Below, piece after piece: positions 47,558 to 58,468 of a DNA stretch of 64,000 bases. The DNA is from Paenibacillus sp. N3.4. Its GTDB lineage: Bacteria > Bacillota > Bacilli > Paenibacillales > NBRC-103111. How positions within the stretch are numbered: the first letter of the stretch is position 1; every line of letters begins with the position of its first letter. The stretch lies in assembly GCF_008017805.1 (NCBI RefSeq), contig NZ_VRTT01000016.1, forward strand, positions 1 to 64,000. Reading direction: 5' to 3'. The position numbers were made by a program, and so were the translations under genes. The notes below the pieces were generated by a model that saw only the letters and a list, made by a program, of their open reading frames with translations, was not told the origin of the DNA and searched no databases.

Positions 47558-47950
47558 ATGAAGCTTAGGCAATTTTATATCAAGGTAGGTTTGTTTGGAT
47601 TGCTGCTGTTGTTCTGTATCCTCTTCGGTGTCAGCTTGGCATCCAGCGGCATGGAACGGATACAAAGCCCCGATCCAGCTGTCAAAACGGTCCAGCCAGC
47701 AGGGGAGAAAACAACGGGGAAGGCAATCACGGCAGCATCGGTAGTAACACCTGCCACTAAAGGTGATGCGGCAGGAAAAGCTAAGCCAGCAACCAAAGCA
47801 GAGTCCGATAAGAAAGCTGATCCGGTAGCTGATCATGATAATTCGTTGAACCATGTGGGCAACAAATTAGGCGGTTTGCTGCAGATTGCTGCCCACCATG
47901 GTATCCGGTTGTTCGTGTCCATATTTGATGCCATATTAGGCAAAGGTTAA
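47558..47950 (+). CDS. yqxA: YqxA-like DUF3679 protein
   Basis: This is a 130-residue protein with one N-terminal helix (FYIKVGLFGLLLLFCILFGV) and an Ala/Lys/Pro-rich middle. Its conserved-looking end is NHVGNKLGGLLQIAAHHGIR. It lies 17 bases after spoIIP and before lepA, exactly where yqxA lies in B. subtilis. GAAGGAGG precedes the ATG. Function unknown; co-expression with spoIIP suggests a sporulation role. Confidence 0.8.
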   Translation: MKLRQFYIKVGLFGLLLLFCILFGVSLASSGMERIQSPDPAVKTVQPAGEKTTGKAITAASVVTPATKGDAAGKAKPATKAESDKKADPVADHDNSLNHVGNKLGGLLQIAAHHGIRLFVSIFDAILGKG

Positions 47951-48024
47951 AGGTTACATTGCTGCAACTTCCGACAACTGCTATAATGAAAATTATTTGC
48001 ATGTAGTGGGGGTTAGTCTTTAGC

Positions 48025-49838
48025 ATGACGGACATTAGGGAAAGACAACAAAGAATTCGCAACTTTTCAATTATTGCGCACATCGATCATGGCAAGTCAA
48101 CACTAGCCGACCGTATCCTGGAATTTACTGGCGCGCTTTCTTCGCGTGAAATGCAGGAGCAGGTGCTCGATCAGATGGACTTAGAGCGTGAACGTGGCAT
48201 TACCATTAAACTTCAGGCCGTAAGATTGGCCTACCGAGCTGAGGATGGCGTCGACTATATCCTCAATTTGATCGATACACCGGGACACGTAGACTTTACA
48301 TACGAGGTATCTCGAAGCCTTGCCGCTTGCGAAGGCGCTTTGCTTGTTGTGGATGCGGCTCAGGGTATTGAAGCGCAGACACTGGCCAATGTGTATTTGG
48401 CGCTAGAGAATAATTTGGAAATTTTACCTGTCATCAATAAAATTGATTTGCCGAGCGCTGACCCTGAACGGGTGAAGCAGGAAATCGAAGATGTCATCGG
48501 ACTGGATGCGACGGATGCTGTTCATGCTTCTGCAAAGGCCGGTATCGGCATTAAAGAGATTTTGGAGCAAGTGTGCTTGAAGGTACCGGCACCGCAGGGC
48601 AATCCGGACAACCCTTTGAAAGCGTTGATCTTCGATTCTCATTACGACAGCTACAAAGGTGTTATTGTGTATGTGCGTGTCGTAGACGGTTCCATCAAGG
48701 CGGGCTCTAAAATTAAAATGATGGCAACCAATAAAGTGTTTGAAGTCATTGAAGTAGGCGCATTCAAGCCTAGAATGTCTTCGGTGCCTTCCCTTGAAGT
48801 CGGCGATGTAGGTTTTGTCGTGGCCGGCATCAAGAACGTGGGGGATACGCGCGTTGGGGATACTGTAACTGAAGCGGATCGCCAAGCGCCTGAGGCGCTG
48901 CCAGGTTATCGTCGCATCAACCCGATGGTATTCTGCGGACTGTATCCGATCGAAACAACCGATTACAATGATTTACGTGAAGCGCTGCAAAAGCTGGAGC
49001 TTAACGACGCTTCGCTTAGGTTTGAACCGGAAACCTCAACCGCATTAGGATTTGGCTTCCGCTGCGGATTCTTGGGACTGCTGCACATGGAAATTATTCA
49101 GGAACGAATTGAGCGTGAGTTCAATATTCCGTTGATTACAACGCGCCAAGCGTTATTTATCGCATCACATTGACGAATGGCGATGTTATCGACATCGATA
49201 ATCCGTCCAATTATCCGGATCCACAGCGCATTGATTTCGTGGAAGAACCTTACGTTAAAGCATCCGTTATCGTGCCTAATGACTACGTTGGAACGATTAT
49301 GGAGCTGTGCCAAGGCAAACGCGGCGAATATATAAATATGGAGTACTTGGATACGAATCGCGTAACATTAACGTATGAGATTCCTTTATCCGAAATTGTG
49401 TATGATTTCTTCGACATGTTGAAATCGAGAACAAAGGGTTATGCTTCGTTTGATTACGAGATATCGGGCTATAAGAAATCGAATCTCGTGAAGATGGATA
49501 TTCTTCTGAATGCGGAGCAAGTGGATGCGCTCTCCTTCATTGTTCACCGCGATACGGCTTACCATCGTGGCAAAATCATTTGTGATAAGCTGAAGGAACT
49601 GATCCCGCGACAAATGTTTGAAGTGCCGATTCAAGCGGCAATCGGACAGAAAATCGTTGCGCGTGAAACCGTTAAAGCGATGCGCAAAAACGTTCTCGCC
49701 AAATGTTACGGCGGTGACATTTCACGGAAGCGTAAGCTCTTGGATAAACAAAAAGAAGGTAAGAAACGCATGAAGCAAGTGGGCAGCGTAGAGGTGCCGC
49801 AAGAAGCGTTCATGGCCGTGCTCAAAATCGACGAATAG
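48025..49838 (+). CDS. lepA: elongation factor 4, LepA (frame break)
   Basis: LepA is a ribosome-dependent GTPase that affects translocation and ribosome assembly. The G1 motif is [19 protein letters not shown]3 is [11 protein letters not shown] and G4 is VINKIDLPS. Domains III to V follow, including [20 protein letters not shown] and the LepA-specific end [20 protein letters not shown]. The frame breaks at about 49141-49147, where one G is missing in ACAACG(G)CGCC; the expected run is [16 protein letters not shown]. One restored base gives 604 residues, the normal length. Confidence 0.95.
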
Positions 49839-49861
49839 ACGAATAGATGTAAATGAATGAG

Positions 49862-49902
49862 AAGCCAGGCTGGCAGAGTACTTCTGCCCCTTGGCTTTTT
49901 CT
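49862..49902 (+). terminator. terminator after lepA
   Basis: AAGCCA and the inner GGCAGA pair with TTCTGCC and TGGCTT, followed by TTTT. Confidence 0.8.
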
Positions 49903-49924
49903 CAGGTAGAAAGGAAATATTCCT

Positions 49925-51075
49925 ATGTTAGTAACCTATACGGCTCCAACAACTGTGTATATTCATATCCCTTTTTGTACGAATAAATGTCATTATTGCG
50001 ATTTCAACTCATATGTACTCAAAGGCCAACCAGTGATGGAATATCTGGATGCGCTTGAACGGGAAATGGAGCTTACAGTTAAAAATAATCCACCTGTGAA
50101 AGTTGAAACGATTTTCGTTGGCGGAGGAACGCCTACCGTACTGCTGCCCAATCAAATGGAGCGTTTTCTACAGATGGTTCGGACCTATTTTCCCGCGGAC
50201 AGCACAAAGTTGAGTTCTCGATGGAAGCTAATCCGGGAACAACGGATGAAGACAAGCTTGCAGTCATGAAAGAAGGCGGCGTTAACCGTATTTCATTCGG
50301 CGTTCAATCGTTTAATAATGATCTGCTTGCGGTAATCGGGCGTATCCATAATACGGATGACGTGCATAGAAGTATTGCCAATGCCAAAAAGCTAGGTTTC
50401 GATAATTTATCGATTGACTTGATGTTCGGACTTCCCAAGCAAACCGTTGAGATCATGCAGGCTACCTTGGACGAGGCGCTTTCGTTGGATCTCCAGCATT
50501 ATTCCATCTACAGCTTGAAAGTAGAAGAAAATACACTTTTCCATACCTTATTTAACAAAAATCAATTGCCGTTACCGAGTGAAGATGAAGAAGTGGATAT
50601 GTATGAGCTCATTATGAAGAGGCTGGAAGCTGCCGGTTACAAGCAATATGAGATCAGCAACTTTGCTAAACCGGGACGGGAAAGCAGACACAATTCGATG
50701 TATTGGCGCAATCGTTCCTACTATGGGCTCGGTGCTGGCGCTCATGGATACATGAATGGGCAGAGGCACGTCAATGTGAAGGGGATTCAGCCCTACATCG
50801 ATGCATCTAAGGTAGGCTTGCCGATCATGGAGCAATTCGAAGTATCGCGGCAGGAAGCGATGGAAGACTTCATGATGGTGGGCTTGCGGTTATTGGAAGG
50901 TGTGCGAAATGCTGACTTTATCGAACAATTCGGAGTTACCATTGAATCTCAATTTGGGGAAACCTTGACTGGATGGTTGAGCAAGCAATTACTCGAACAA
51001 ACCGCGGAAGGTTATAGGCTGTCCAAACATGGCATCCTGCTGGGTAATGAAGTTTTCGGTTCTTTCTTAAGCTAA
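49925..51075 (+). CDS. hemW: HemW heme chaperone, radical-SAM type (frame break)
   Basis: HemW is related to coproporphyrinogen dehydrogenase HemN but acts in heme trafficking. The iron-sulphur motif is IPFCTNKCHYCDFNSY and the SAM-binding GGGTP is in TIFVGGGTPTVLL. Later comes NRISFGVQSFNNDLLAVIGR, then LMFGLPKQTVE, and the C-terminal HemN domain with GLGAGAHGYMNGQRHVN. The frame breaks at about 50199-50206 (GCACAAAGTTG); the sequence continues KVEFSMEANPGTTDEDKLAV. One restored base gives 383 residues. AAAGGAA precedes the ATG. Confidence 0.93.
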
Positions 51076-51123
51076 TAAGTCTATGAATGAAAATATGCCC
51101 ACAATGATAGGCAAAAATGTCTC

Positions 51124-51158
51124 TTGTGCAAATATACGTTTTATTGTATATTTATACA
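51124..51158 (+). promoter_or_regulatory. sigma-A promoter overlapped by an ARG box
   Basis: TTGTGC, a 17-base spacer and TATATT form a promoter. The palindrome TGTATATTTATACA (51145-51158) fits the arginine-repressor half-site pattern TGnATwwwwATnCA and covers the -10 element. Binding of ArgR/AhrC with arginine would block the promoter of the acetyltransferase at 51242. Confidence 0.72.
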
Positions 51159-51241
51159 TGAATCCACAAGCGAAACAGCGGTAAAGCCGCGATGAAGCTA
51201 GCGTGGGTTTTATGCATTTTGTTGCGATTGGTGGGATGACG

Positions 51242-51715
51242 ATGAATTCATCGACGACAGTATCCGTAAGAAAAGCTTCGGTCCTAGATATCGAGAAGCT
51301 TTATGATATTATACAAGGCTACGCCAAGCAGGGGATCATGCTCCCGCGAACGAGAGAAATGCTCGAAGAGCAAATCGATACGTTCGTTGTGGCAGAGCAC
51401 GACGGCCTGCTGATCGGATGCGGTTCCTTGACCCGGCTTGGGCCCGACCTTGTTGAGATTCGCTCACTGGGGATGACGGAAGGTTATAAAGGACAAGGTA
51501 TTGGCCGCAAGCTTGTGGAATTTCTCGTGGAGGAAGCGAGAAGCCAAGGTGTCATTAAAGTAATGGCCCTCACGTATGAAGTTGCATTTTTCCAAAAAAA
51601 CGGCTTTACCTTAGTGCCGAAAGAGATTTTTCCCGAGAAGGTTTGGAAAGATTGCATGCACTGCAAAAAACAGTATTGCTGCGATGAAATCGCCGTACTT
51701 AAACGTTTGGATTGA
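51242..51715 (+). CDS. GNAT acetyltransferase, probable N-acetylglutamate synthase
   Basis: This is a 157-residue GNAT-fold enzyme. The acetyl-CoA loop is EGYKGQGIGRKLVEFLVEEA and the start is VSVRKASVLDIEKLYDIIQG. The C-terminal YEVAFFQKNGFTLVPKEIFP, then PEKVWKDCMHCKKQYCCDE, is the pattern of short ArgA-type N-acetylglutamate synthases. It adds acetyl from acetyl-CoA to glutamate, the first step of arginine synthesis. The ARG box just upstream agrees with this. Start is chosen at 51242, seven bases after GGTGGG; 51236 is possible. Confidence 0.83.
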   Translation: MNSSTTVSVRKASVLDIEKLYDIIQGYAKQGIMLPRTREMLEEQIDTFVVAEHDGLLIGCGSLTRLGPDLVEIRSLGMTEGYKGQGIGRKLVEFLVEEARSQGVIKVMALTYEVAFFQKNGFTLVPKEIFPEKVWKDCMHCKKQYCCDEIAVLKRLD

Positions 51716-51721
51716 CTTGAC

Positions 51722-51747
51722 AACAGACCTTAGGGTCTGTTATTTTT
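51722..51747 (+). terminator. terminator of the acetyltransferase gene
   Basis: AACAGACC pairs with GGTCTGTT around TTAG, followed by ATTTTTG. Confidence 0.85.
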
Positions 51748-51757
51748 GTATTAGGAA

Positions 51758-51784
51758 TTAGCACTCACTAAATAAGAGTGCTAA
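51758..51784 (+). promoter_or_regulatory. CIRCE operator
   Basis: TTAGCACTC, nine bases, GAGTGCTAA: a perfect match to the HrcA-binding consensus. HrcA bound here represses the whole hrcA-chaperonin-grpE-dnaK operon until heat shock. The promoter must lie within 51715-51758; a TTGACA at 51717 is a weak candidate for its -35. Confidence 0.97.
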
Positions 51785-51825
51785 CGAAAGCGTAAATAGT
51801 GCATTGTGAAGAGGAGGGGTACTGT

Positions 51826-52854
51826 ATGTTGTCGGAACGTCAGCGCATGATTTTAAGTGCAATCATAGATGATTATGTTCGTTCAGCAGAGCCGATTGGA
51901 TCGCGTAGTATTTCTAAGCGGGGGAACGTCGGATTCAGTCCGGCAACCATCCGTAACGAAATGTCTGATCTCGAAGAAATGGGCTATCTGGAACAGCCTC
52001 ATACGTCCGCAGGTCGTATACCCTCGCACAAAGGTTATCGCTATTATGTGGATCATTTGCTTCAACATGGAAGCTTGGAGACACATGAGCTGGACGCCAT
52101 GAAGGGCACTTTTGCAGAACGTATTCAAGAGATGGATAATGTGATCCAGCATGTAGCCGGTATGCTTTCCAGTCTTACGAATTATACGTCGATTGTGCTT
52201 GGGCCTGAGGTTTTCAGCACGACGCTTAAACATTTGCAAATTATTCCGATTTCGGAAACGACAGCTGTAGCCATTATTGTGATGAATACGGGGCATGTGG
52301 AGAACAAGACGGTCTCCATTCCGGAAGGCATTCCGATGTCAGAAATTGAGAAGGTTGTGAATATTCTCAACGCTAGACTTAAGAACGTACCGCTCGTTCA
52401 ATTTAAAGCTAGACTTTATAATGAGATTGCTAACGAACTAAGCAAATATGCAAGTGGGTACCAAGAACTGCTTTCTGTTGTGGAAAGCGTCCTTCATAGT
52501 GATGAAAGAGACCGTGTATTCTTAAGCGGTATGACAAATATGTTGATTCAACCAGAGTTTAAAGATGTGGAGAAGGTTAAAAGCATTTTTGACTTGTTGG
52601 CTGAAGCGCCAACGCTCATTAAATTGTTTACTCCGTCTAATGAAGGTATAGAGATTAAAATCGGTGCCGAAAACAGCATAGAAGCAATCAACAATTGTAG
52701 TTTGATTACAGCCTCTTATTCAATAGGAGATAAGCCGTTAGGCACCATTGGTATCCTCGGACCTACTCGCATGGAATATGGTAGAGTCATTAGCTTGCTT
52801 GAGCACTTGTCCAAGCATATGGAAGTCGCTCTTGGCCGATGGTATGGCAAATGA
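51826..52854 (+). CDS. hrcA: heat-inducible repressor HrcA
   Basis: HrcA represses class I heat-shock genes through the CIRCE element 40 bases upstream. This 342-residue protein starts [20 protein letters not shown] with a winged helix, whose recognition segment is [20 protein letters not shown] and the wing [20 protein letters not shown]. The C-terminal GAF-like domain follows. Start chosen after GAGGAGGGG. Its stop overlaps the chaperonin gene by four bases. Confidence 0.96.
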   Translation: MLSERQRMILSAIIDDYVRSAEPIGSRSISKRGNVGFSPATIRNEMSDLEEMGYLEQPHTSAGRIPSHKGYRYYVDHLLQHGSLETHELDAMKGTFAERIQEMDNVIQHVAGMLSSLTNYTSIVLGPEVFSTTLKHLQIIPISETTAVAIIVMNTGHVENKTVSIPEGIPMSEIEKVVNILNARLKNVPLVQFKARLYNEIANELSKYASGYQELLSVVESVLHSDERDRVFLSGMTNMLIQPEFKDVEKVKSIFDLLAEAPTLIKLFTPSNEGIEIKIGAENSIEAINNCSLITASYSIGDKPLGTIGILGPTRMEYGRVISLLEHLSKHMEVALGRWYGK

Positions 52855-54392
52855 GCGGGATGAAGACGGTGCACAGCGAAGGTGAGGAACGCTTTTCCAC
52901 CCTTGTCAACAATGCAGCCGCGGTCAGAGCAATCTGTTCGGCCGTTGAGGGTACACTAGGTCCTAAAGGACTGGATACGATGCTTGTTGGTACACAGGGC
53001 GAAGTTATTATTACAAATGACGGCGTTACGATACTGGAAAAAATGGATGTCACGCATCCTGCGGCCAGATTAATGATTCAGGTTGCCCGCAGTCAACAGC
53101 GGCAAATCGGGGATGGAACAACGACGGCAACGGTTCTTGCCGGAGCCCTGGTGCAAGAAGGCGTTGCTCAAGTAACGCGCGGGGTGCCAGTGGCGAAAGT
53201 CGTAAGCGGTATGCTGCAGGGCATTGAGCTGGCGGTTGAGAGTTTACGCAGCCGCAGTCGCGCCATTGTTGACCTGAGTGATGCAGCAATGAAACGTATT
53301 GCAATTACGGCTGGGCGCGAGCAGGCGGATATCGCAAAGCTCATTGTTTCTGCTGCCGCAGCGGTGGGCGAAACGAAGCTGCGCGAAGAGGGCTACCGCT
53401 TCGCCGATAGCGTAATCGCTCATGAAGAAGCGAACAGTGAAGTATGGACCGGCATTTTGCTGAATCAGAAGCCGATGAATCTTCATCTGGAGCATGAACG
53501 GCGAGATGCTCGCATTCTTGTGCTGCATGACGCACTGGAACCTGAGGCGGTCAGCGAGGAATCGCTGGTTACGGAGGCAGGATTCCAACGCTACATGCAG
53601 CTGAAAGAGCAGTTCCGCAGCAGCCTCGGCTTGCTGCTGGAGCTCGGCGTCGGCCTGATTGCCGCTGACCGCGGGGTGGATCCAGAGGCGGAGCAATTCT
53701 GCTCCGACCATGGCATTCTCGTGCTGCAGCGGCTGTCCCGCAGGGACTTGCAGCTGCTGAGCGAGCATACCGGCGCTAGGCCGGTGCGGCGCACGGCGCT
53801 AAGCAAGAGCGCTGTCGAGCTTGCGGCGGCGCTGGGGCAAGCGGGCTACGCCGCTTACGATGAGCGGCTGGAGCGCGTGCGCGTGGCGCACGGTCACGGC
53901 GATCAGCACGTGACCATAATTGTCGGCGCAGCTACGCGAGAAGCTGCGCACGAGCGCTCGCGCATCGCGAAGGACGCGGCGTCAGCCGTTCAAGCCGCCG
54001 TGCGCGGCGGGTACTTGCCCGGAGGCGGCGCGGCCGAGATGGCGGTGGCCCATGATCTGGAGCGTGTGCGCGAAACGATGAAGGGCATGGAAAGCTTTGG
54101 TGTTGGCGTTGTCGCAGAAGCTCTTCGCAAGCCGCTGTCTCAGATCGTTGTTAACGCGGGTTATAATCCGCTTGAGAAGGTCGAAGAACTGAAGGCAGCG
54201 CAGATTGCTCTGAAAACAGACAGTCTGGGCATCGACTGCGACACGGGTCAAGTGACTGACTTCCTGGAAGCCGGCATCGTCGACCCGGCCGATGTGAAAA
54301 TTCATGCGCTGCAGGCTGCCGGAGAAGTGGCTGCGGCCGTACTGCGCATTCATACCGTCATAAAAATGAAGCAGCCTTTTGAAGAAGCCTGA
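52851..54392 (+). CDS. group III (thermosome-like) chaperonin
   Basis: This 513-residue protein is related to archaeal thermosome and CCT subunits, not to GroEL. The ATP-binding parts are [30 protein letters not shown] and the [15 protein letters not shown] loop at about residues 86-99. The Asp of [20 protein letters not shown] matches the hydrolytic Asp of chaperonins, and [20 protein letters not shown] is the C-terminal signature. In group II proteins the last motif usually reads RIDDVI; here it is RIHTVI. Bacterial group III chaperonins are known from the dnaK operons of some Firmicutes. It overlaps hrcA by four bases and would be under CIRCE control. Part of the middle region (about 53500-54060) is very GC-rich. 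Confidence 0.88.
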   Translation: MSGMKTVHSEGEERFSTLVNNAAAVRAICSAVEGTLGPKGLDTMLVGTQGEVIITNDGVTILEKMDVTHPAARLMIQVARSQQRQIGDGTTTATVLAGALVQEGVAQVTRGVPVAKVVSGMLQGIELAVESLRSRSRAIVDLSDAAMKRIAITAGREQADIAKLIVSAAAAVGETKLREEGYRFADSVIAHEEANSEVWTGILLNQKPMNLHLEHERRDARILVLHDALEPEAVSEESLVTEAGFQRYMQLKEQFRSSLGLLLELGVGLIAADRGVDPEAEQFCSDHGILVLQRLSRRDLQLLSEHTGARPVRRTALSKSAVELAAALGQAGYAAYDERLERVRVAHGHGDQHVTIIVGAATREAAHERSRIAKDAASAVQAAVRGGYLPGGGAAEMAVAHDLERVRETMKGMESFGVGVVAEALRKPLSQIVVNAGYNPLEKVEELKAAQIALKTDSLGIDCDTGQVTDFLEAGIVDPADVKIHALQAAGEVAAAVLRIHTVIKMKQPFEEA

Positions 54393-54457
54393 AACTGGGC
54401 ACACTGACGGCTAGGGAGTATAATAAATAACATGCTTTTGAAGGAGGTGAAGGACAA

Positions 54458-55044
54458 TTGAGTACTGGAGATAACAAAACAGCTGAGCAAGACGTGAACG
54501 CTACATACGCAGCCGACAACGAGCAAGCCGCTGATCAGCAAGAAGAAGCGGTACAGCAAGAATCGCAAACGGAAGCTTCGGAAGAAGCAACGAACCTAGC
54601 GAACTTGAGCAGGCGCGTGTGCAAGCCGATGATAACTATCAGCGTTTATTACGCGTTCAAGCGGACTTCGACAATTTCCGCCGCCGCGCTAGAGCGGAGA
54701 AGGAAGATTTCGCGAAATACGCTTCCCTTAAATTGATTGAGCAGCTTCTACCTATCGTGGATAACTTTGATCGCGCGCTTACTTCAAGCAAAGAGACCAA
54801 GGATTTTGACGCATTGGTGAAAGGTTTGGATATGACGTATCGTGGGATTGATCAACTGCTGACGGCAGAAGGACTTAAACGAATTGACTCCATAGGTCAA
54901 CCGTTTAATCCTGATTTCCACCAAGCGGTGATGCAGGTTGAATCCGACGAGCATGAAGAAGGTATCGTCGTAGAAGAATTGCAAAAAGGGTATATCCTTA
55001 AAGATAAAGTGATCAGACCCGCTATGGTTAAAGTTAGTGTATAA
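54458..55044 (+). CDS. grpE: GrpE nucleotide-exchange factor (frame break)
   Basis: GrpE releases ADP from DnaK. The first 45 residues are Glu/Gln/Ala-rich and disordered, then comes a long coiled coil and the C-terminal beta domain with GQPFNPDFHQAVMQVESDEH and ILKDKVIRPAMVKVS. The frame breaks at about 54585-54595, after EEATN, and resumes as SELEQARVQADDNYQRLLRV then QADFDNFRRRAR. One restored base gives 195 residues. The start is a TTG eight bases after AAGGAGGTG. Confidence 0.93.
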
Positions 55045-55116
55045 GGGTAATGGATCTTATTATTCCAAATTTAAATAAAAAACATGTTCCATTGGAGCCA
55101 AAGGAGGCAGCTTTAC

Positions 55117-56961
55117 ATGAGTAAAGTTATCGGTATTGACTTAGGTACAACAAATTCTTGCGTTGCCGTTATGGAAGGCGGAGAAGCCGTCGTTATTCCT
55201 AACCCAGAGGGTAACCGTACAACCCCTTCGGTTGTAGGTTTTAAGAAAGATGGCGAGCGTGTTGTCGGTGAAACGGCAAAACGTCAAGCGATCACGAATC
55301 CGGACAAAACGATCAGCTCGATCAAACGTCACATTGGTACAAACCACAAAGAAACGATTGATGGCAAAGATTACACGCCACAAGAAATTTCTGCGATCAT
55401 CCTGCAAAAGCTGAAATCTGATGCGGAAGCTTATTTAGGCCAAACGGTAACGCAAGCTGTTATTACAGTTCCTGCATATTTCAACGATAGCCAACGCCAA
55501 GCGACAAAAGATGCTGGTAAAATTGCCGGTCTTGAAGTTTTACGTATTGTGAATGAGCCAACAGCAGCCGCGCTTGCTTACGGCTTGGAAAAAACAGAAG
55601 ATCAAACCATCCTCGTATATGACCTTGGTGGCGGTACATTTGACGTATCCATCCTTGAACTGGGCGACGGTTTCTTCGAAGTTAAAGCAACAAGCGGCGA
55701 TAATAAACTGGGCGGGGACGACTTCGACCAAGTTATCATTGAGTATCTCGTAGCTGAATTCAAAAAAGAGCAAGGCATTGATCTTAGCAAAGACAAGGCA
55801 GCTGTTCAGCGTTTGAAAGATGCCGCTGAAAAAGCTAAGAAAGAGCTTTCCGGCGTTTTAACAACAACGGTTTCCCTACCGTTCATCACCGTAGCGGACG
55901 GCGTTCCACAGCATTTGGAATTAAACCTGACGCGTGCTAAGTTCGAAGAGCTTTCCGCTGGTTTAGTGGAAAGAACATTAGGACCAACTCGTCAAGCTCT
56001 TAGCGATTCCGGTTTGTCTACAAGCCAAATCGATAAAGTTGTTCTAGTTGGTGGTTCTACGCGTATTCCTGCTGTTGTTGAAGCCATCAAAAAATTAACG
56101 GGTAAAGATCCACATAAAGGCGTTAACCCAGATGAAGTTGTTGCACTTGGAGCGGCTGTTCAAGCAGGCGTATTGACAGGTGAAGTGAAAGACGTTGTTC
56201 TTCTTGACGTAACACCTCTTTCCCTTGGTATCGAAACGGCTGGCGGTGTGTTCACGAAGATGATCGACCGTAACACGACGATTCCTACAACAAAATCACA
56301 AGTGTACTCCACTTATGCAGATAACCAAACTAGCGTTGAGATTCACGTTCTGCAAGGGGAGCGTTCCATGGCTAGCGGCAACAAAACATTGGGCCGCTTC
56401 ATGTTGGGTGACATTCCTCCGGCTCCACGCGGCGTTCCGCAAATCGAAGTTAGCTTCGATATCGATGCGAATGGTATCGTTAACGTTTCTGCCCTCGATA
56501 AAGGAACTGGCAAAAGCCAAAAAATCACCATCACTTCTTCCAGCGGTTTAAGCGATGCAGAAGTTGAACAAATGGTTAAAGATGCGGAAGCTCATGCTGA
56601 GGAAGATCGTGTTCGTAAAGAGCTTGTTGAAGCTCGTAACGAAGCGGATCAACTGGTGTATTCCGTTGACAAAACAATCAAAGATCTTGGCGACAAAGTA
56701 GACCAAGGTGAGATTGATAAAGCAAACGCAGCAAAAGAGAAAGTGACAGCGGCACTTGCTGGCAACGATCTTGAAACGATCAAAAAAGCAACGGAAGAGT
56801 TGACTGAAATCATCCAACAACTATCCGTGAAGCTGTATGAGCAAGCTGCACAAGCTGGCGGTCAAGGCCCTGATGGCGACGGCGGAGCCGGCGAAGCACC
56901 AAAGGGTAGAGAAAATGTTGTCGATGCAGACTATGAAGTTGTTGACGAACAGAAGAAGTAA
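55117..56961 (+). CDS. dnaK: chaperone DnaK (Hsp70)
   Basis: This is the major Hsp70 chaperone (614 residues). It starts [20 protein letters not shown], and the phosphate-binding loops [17 protein letters not shown] and [18 protein letters not shown] follow. The substrate-binding domain runs from about residue 385, and the end is [26 protein letters not shown] lies nine bases before the ATG at 55117. It is co-transcribed with hrcA, the chaperonin and grpE. Confidence 0.98.
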   Translation: MSKVIGIDLGTTNSCVAVMEGGEAVVIPNPEGNRTTPSVVGFKKDGERVVGETAKRQAITNPDKTISSIKRHIGTNHKETIDGKDYTPQEISAIILQKLKSDAEAYLGQTVTQAVITVPAYFNDSQRQATKDAGKIAGLEVLRIVNEPTAAALAYGLEKTEDQTILVYDLGGGTFDVSILELGDGFFEVKATSGDNKLGGDDFDQVIIEYLVAEFKKEQGIDLSKDKAAVQRLKDAAEKAKKELSGVLTTTVSLPFITVADGVPQHLELNLTRAKFEELSAGLVERTLGPTRQALSDSGLSTSQIDKVVLVGGSTRIPAVVEAIKKLTGKDPHKGVNPDEVVALGAAVQAGVLTGEVKDVVLLDVTPLSLGIETAGGVFTKMIDRNTTIPTTKSQVYSTYADNQTSVEIHVLQGERSMASGNKTLGRFMLGDIPPAPRGVPQIEVSFDIDANGIVNVSALDKGTGKSQKITITSSSGLSDAEVEQMVKDAEAHAEEDRVRKELVEARNEADQLVYSVDKTIKDLGDKVDQGEIDKANAAKEKVTAALAGNDLETIKKATEELTEIIQQLSVKLYEQAAQAGGQGPDGDGGAGEAPKGRENVVDADYEVVDEQKK

Positions 56962-56981
56962 ACATATCCTATTGTAAGGAA

Positions 56982-57075
56982 GTTTAAAAAGTCTGACTTT
57001 TTAAACAGGAATCTTAAGCTTGTAGCGGGTGAAGTCAAAGCCGGTTGGAGTCTCTCCGTGGCTTTGACTTTCCGT
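56982..57075 (+). other. two hairpins between dnaK and dnaJ
   Basis: GTTTAAAAAG pairs perfectly with CTTTTTAAAC (56982-57006). AAGTCAAAGCC (57033-57043) pairs with GGCTTTGACTT, followed by TCC (57060-57075). The second looks like a leaky terminator. They may lower dnaJ relative to dnaK or mark a message-processing site. Confidence 0.65.
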
Positions 57076-57103
57076 TTGTAGTCTTGAACATGGGAGTGGA
57101 ACA

Positions 57104-58222
57104 ATGAGTAAACGTGATTTTTATGAGGTGCTTGGCGTAAGCAAAGATGCTTCGCAAGAAGACATTAAGAAAGCTTATCGTAAAATGGCGCGTCAGTATC
57201 ATCCTGACGTGAACAAAGCTGCAGATGCCGAAGATAAATTCAAGGAAGCAAAAGATGCTTACGATGTGCTGAGTGATGATCAGAAAAAAGCGCAATACGA
57301 CCGTTTTGGCCATGTAGATCCTAACCAAGGTATGGGTGGCGGGCAAGACTTTAACGGCGGCTTTGGCGACATTTTTGATATGTTCTTCGGTGGCGGAGGC
57401 GGCGGCAACCGGCGCAATCCGAATGCTCCGCAGCGCGGCAACGATTTGCAGTATACGATGACCATCGAGTTCAAGGAAGCTATCTTCGGTAAGGAAACGG
57501 ATATTGTCATTCCGCGTACCGAGAATTGCGACACCTGCAGTGGGTCCGGCGCTAAGCCGGGGACGAAGCCGGAAACTTGCGGCGTCTGTCATGGCAGCGG
57601 TCAGCAGGAAGTTGTGCAAAACACAGCGTTCGGCCGTATCGTTAACCGACGTGTATGTTCCACCTGTAACGGGCAAGGCCGCATCATCAAAGAGAAATGC
57701 GGAAACTGTCACGGTGCTGGCAAAGTGAAGAAGCAACGCACGATTCATATCAAGATTCCTGCAGGCGTAGATGATGGCGCTCAACTTCGCGTATCTGGCG
57801 AGGGTGAAGGCGGAACACGTGGAGGCCCGGCAGGAGATCTGTACGTGGTCATTCGTGTGAAATCCCATGAATTCTTCGAACGGGAAGGCAATGATGTTTA
57901 TTGTGAAGTGCCGCTTACTTTCATGCAAGCAGCGCTTGGCGATGAGATTGAAATCCCAACGTTGACGGAGAAGGTTAAGCTCAAAATTCCGGCGGGTACA
58001 CAGACGGATACGTATTTCCGTTTGAAAGGCAAGGGGGTTCCCCACTTGCGAGGATTTGGCCAAGGCGATCAACATGTCAAAGTGATCGTCATGACACCTA
58101 CCAATTTGACCGAGGATCAGAAAGATTTGCTTCGCCAATTTGGCAAGCAAAACGGAGAGCATACGCATGAACAAAATCAAACGATTTTCGAACGTATGAA
58201 AAGAGCTTTTTTAGGCGATTAA
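57104..58222 (+). CDS. dnaJ: chaperone DnaJ (Hsp40)
   Basis: DnaJ stimulates DnaK ATPase and delivers substrates (372 residues). The J domain (1-70) has YHPDVN with the HPD tripeptide. A Gly/Phe-rich region follows ([20 protein letters not shown]). The zinc region has four CxxCxGxG repeats: [24 protein letters not shown] and CGNCHGAG. The C-terminal domains are normal. It starts 142 bases after dnaK, past two hairpins. Confidence 0.97.
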   Translation: MSKRDFYEVLGVSKDASQEDIKKAYRKMARQYHPDVNKAADAEDKFKEAKDAYDVLSDDQKKAQYDRFGHVDPNQGMGGGQDFNGGFGDIFDMFFGGGGGGNRRNPNAPQRGNDLQYTMTIEFKEAIFGKETDIVIPRTENCDTCSGSGAKPGTKPETCGVCHGSGQQEVVQNTAFGRIVNRRVCSTCNGQGRIIKEKCGNCHGAGKVKKQRTIHIKIPAGVDDGAQLRVSGEGEGGTRGGPAGDLYVVIRVKSHEFFEREGNDVYCEVPLTFMQAALGDEIEIPTLTEKVKLKIPAGTQTDTYFRLKGKGVPHLRGFGQGDQHVKVIVMTPTNLTEDQKDLLRQFGKQNGEHTHEQNQTIFERMKRAFLGD

Positions 58223-58239
58223 TCGATGCTGATTTACCG

Positions 58240-58302
58240 AACACTCTCATGGAAGCACCCTGCAGTAATTAACTGTTGAGTGCCCATGTAGAGTGTTTTT
58301 TT
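58240..58302 (+). terminator. terminator of the dnaK/dnaJ operon
   Basis: AACACTCT and CATGG pair with CCATG and AGAGTGTT, followed by six T; the loop is long. Confidence 0.75.
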
Positions 58303-58348
58303 GCTTTTGGAAGGTCCATCAGCGGCTATCAGTCAGCGTCAGCAAACG

Positions 58349-58384
58349 TTAACCGTCTGTTAACAAACATCCTAATATTTTACA
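58349..58384 (+). promoter_or_regulatory. Pho-box-like repeats upstream of alkaline phosphatase
   Basis: TTAACC (58349-58354) and TTAACA (58360-58365) lie 11 bases apart, as in PhoP-binding repeats of Bacillus, and a TTTACA follows at 58379. Activation by PhoP under phosphate starvation is likely, given the alkaline phosphatase behind it. The third repeat is off the 11-base phase. Confidence 0.6.
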
Positions 58385-58468
58385 TAGCGCATACACCTGC
58401 ATAACGTTCTCATCATCTATAAACCTTATGCTAGATAAGGTGAAATACTATTTTTGGAGGGAAAACAT

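Noticed and set aside
53244..53768. Minus-strand frame of 174 codons opposite the chaperonin
   Set aside because: It arises from the GC-rich patch, where stops are rare; no motif or ribosome site.
54580..54600. Programmed frameshift in grpE (or in leuS, gpr, lepA, hemW)
   Set aside because: No slippery site with a stimulating structure is seen, and the same one-base deficit recurs in 15 unrelated genes, so sequence error is simpler.
57035..58180. Long open frame of 381 codons on the minus strand opposite dnaJ
   Set aside because: It mirrors the codon pattern of dnaJ, has no ribosome site and shows no recognisable domain.
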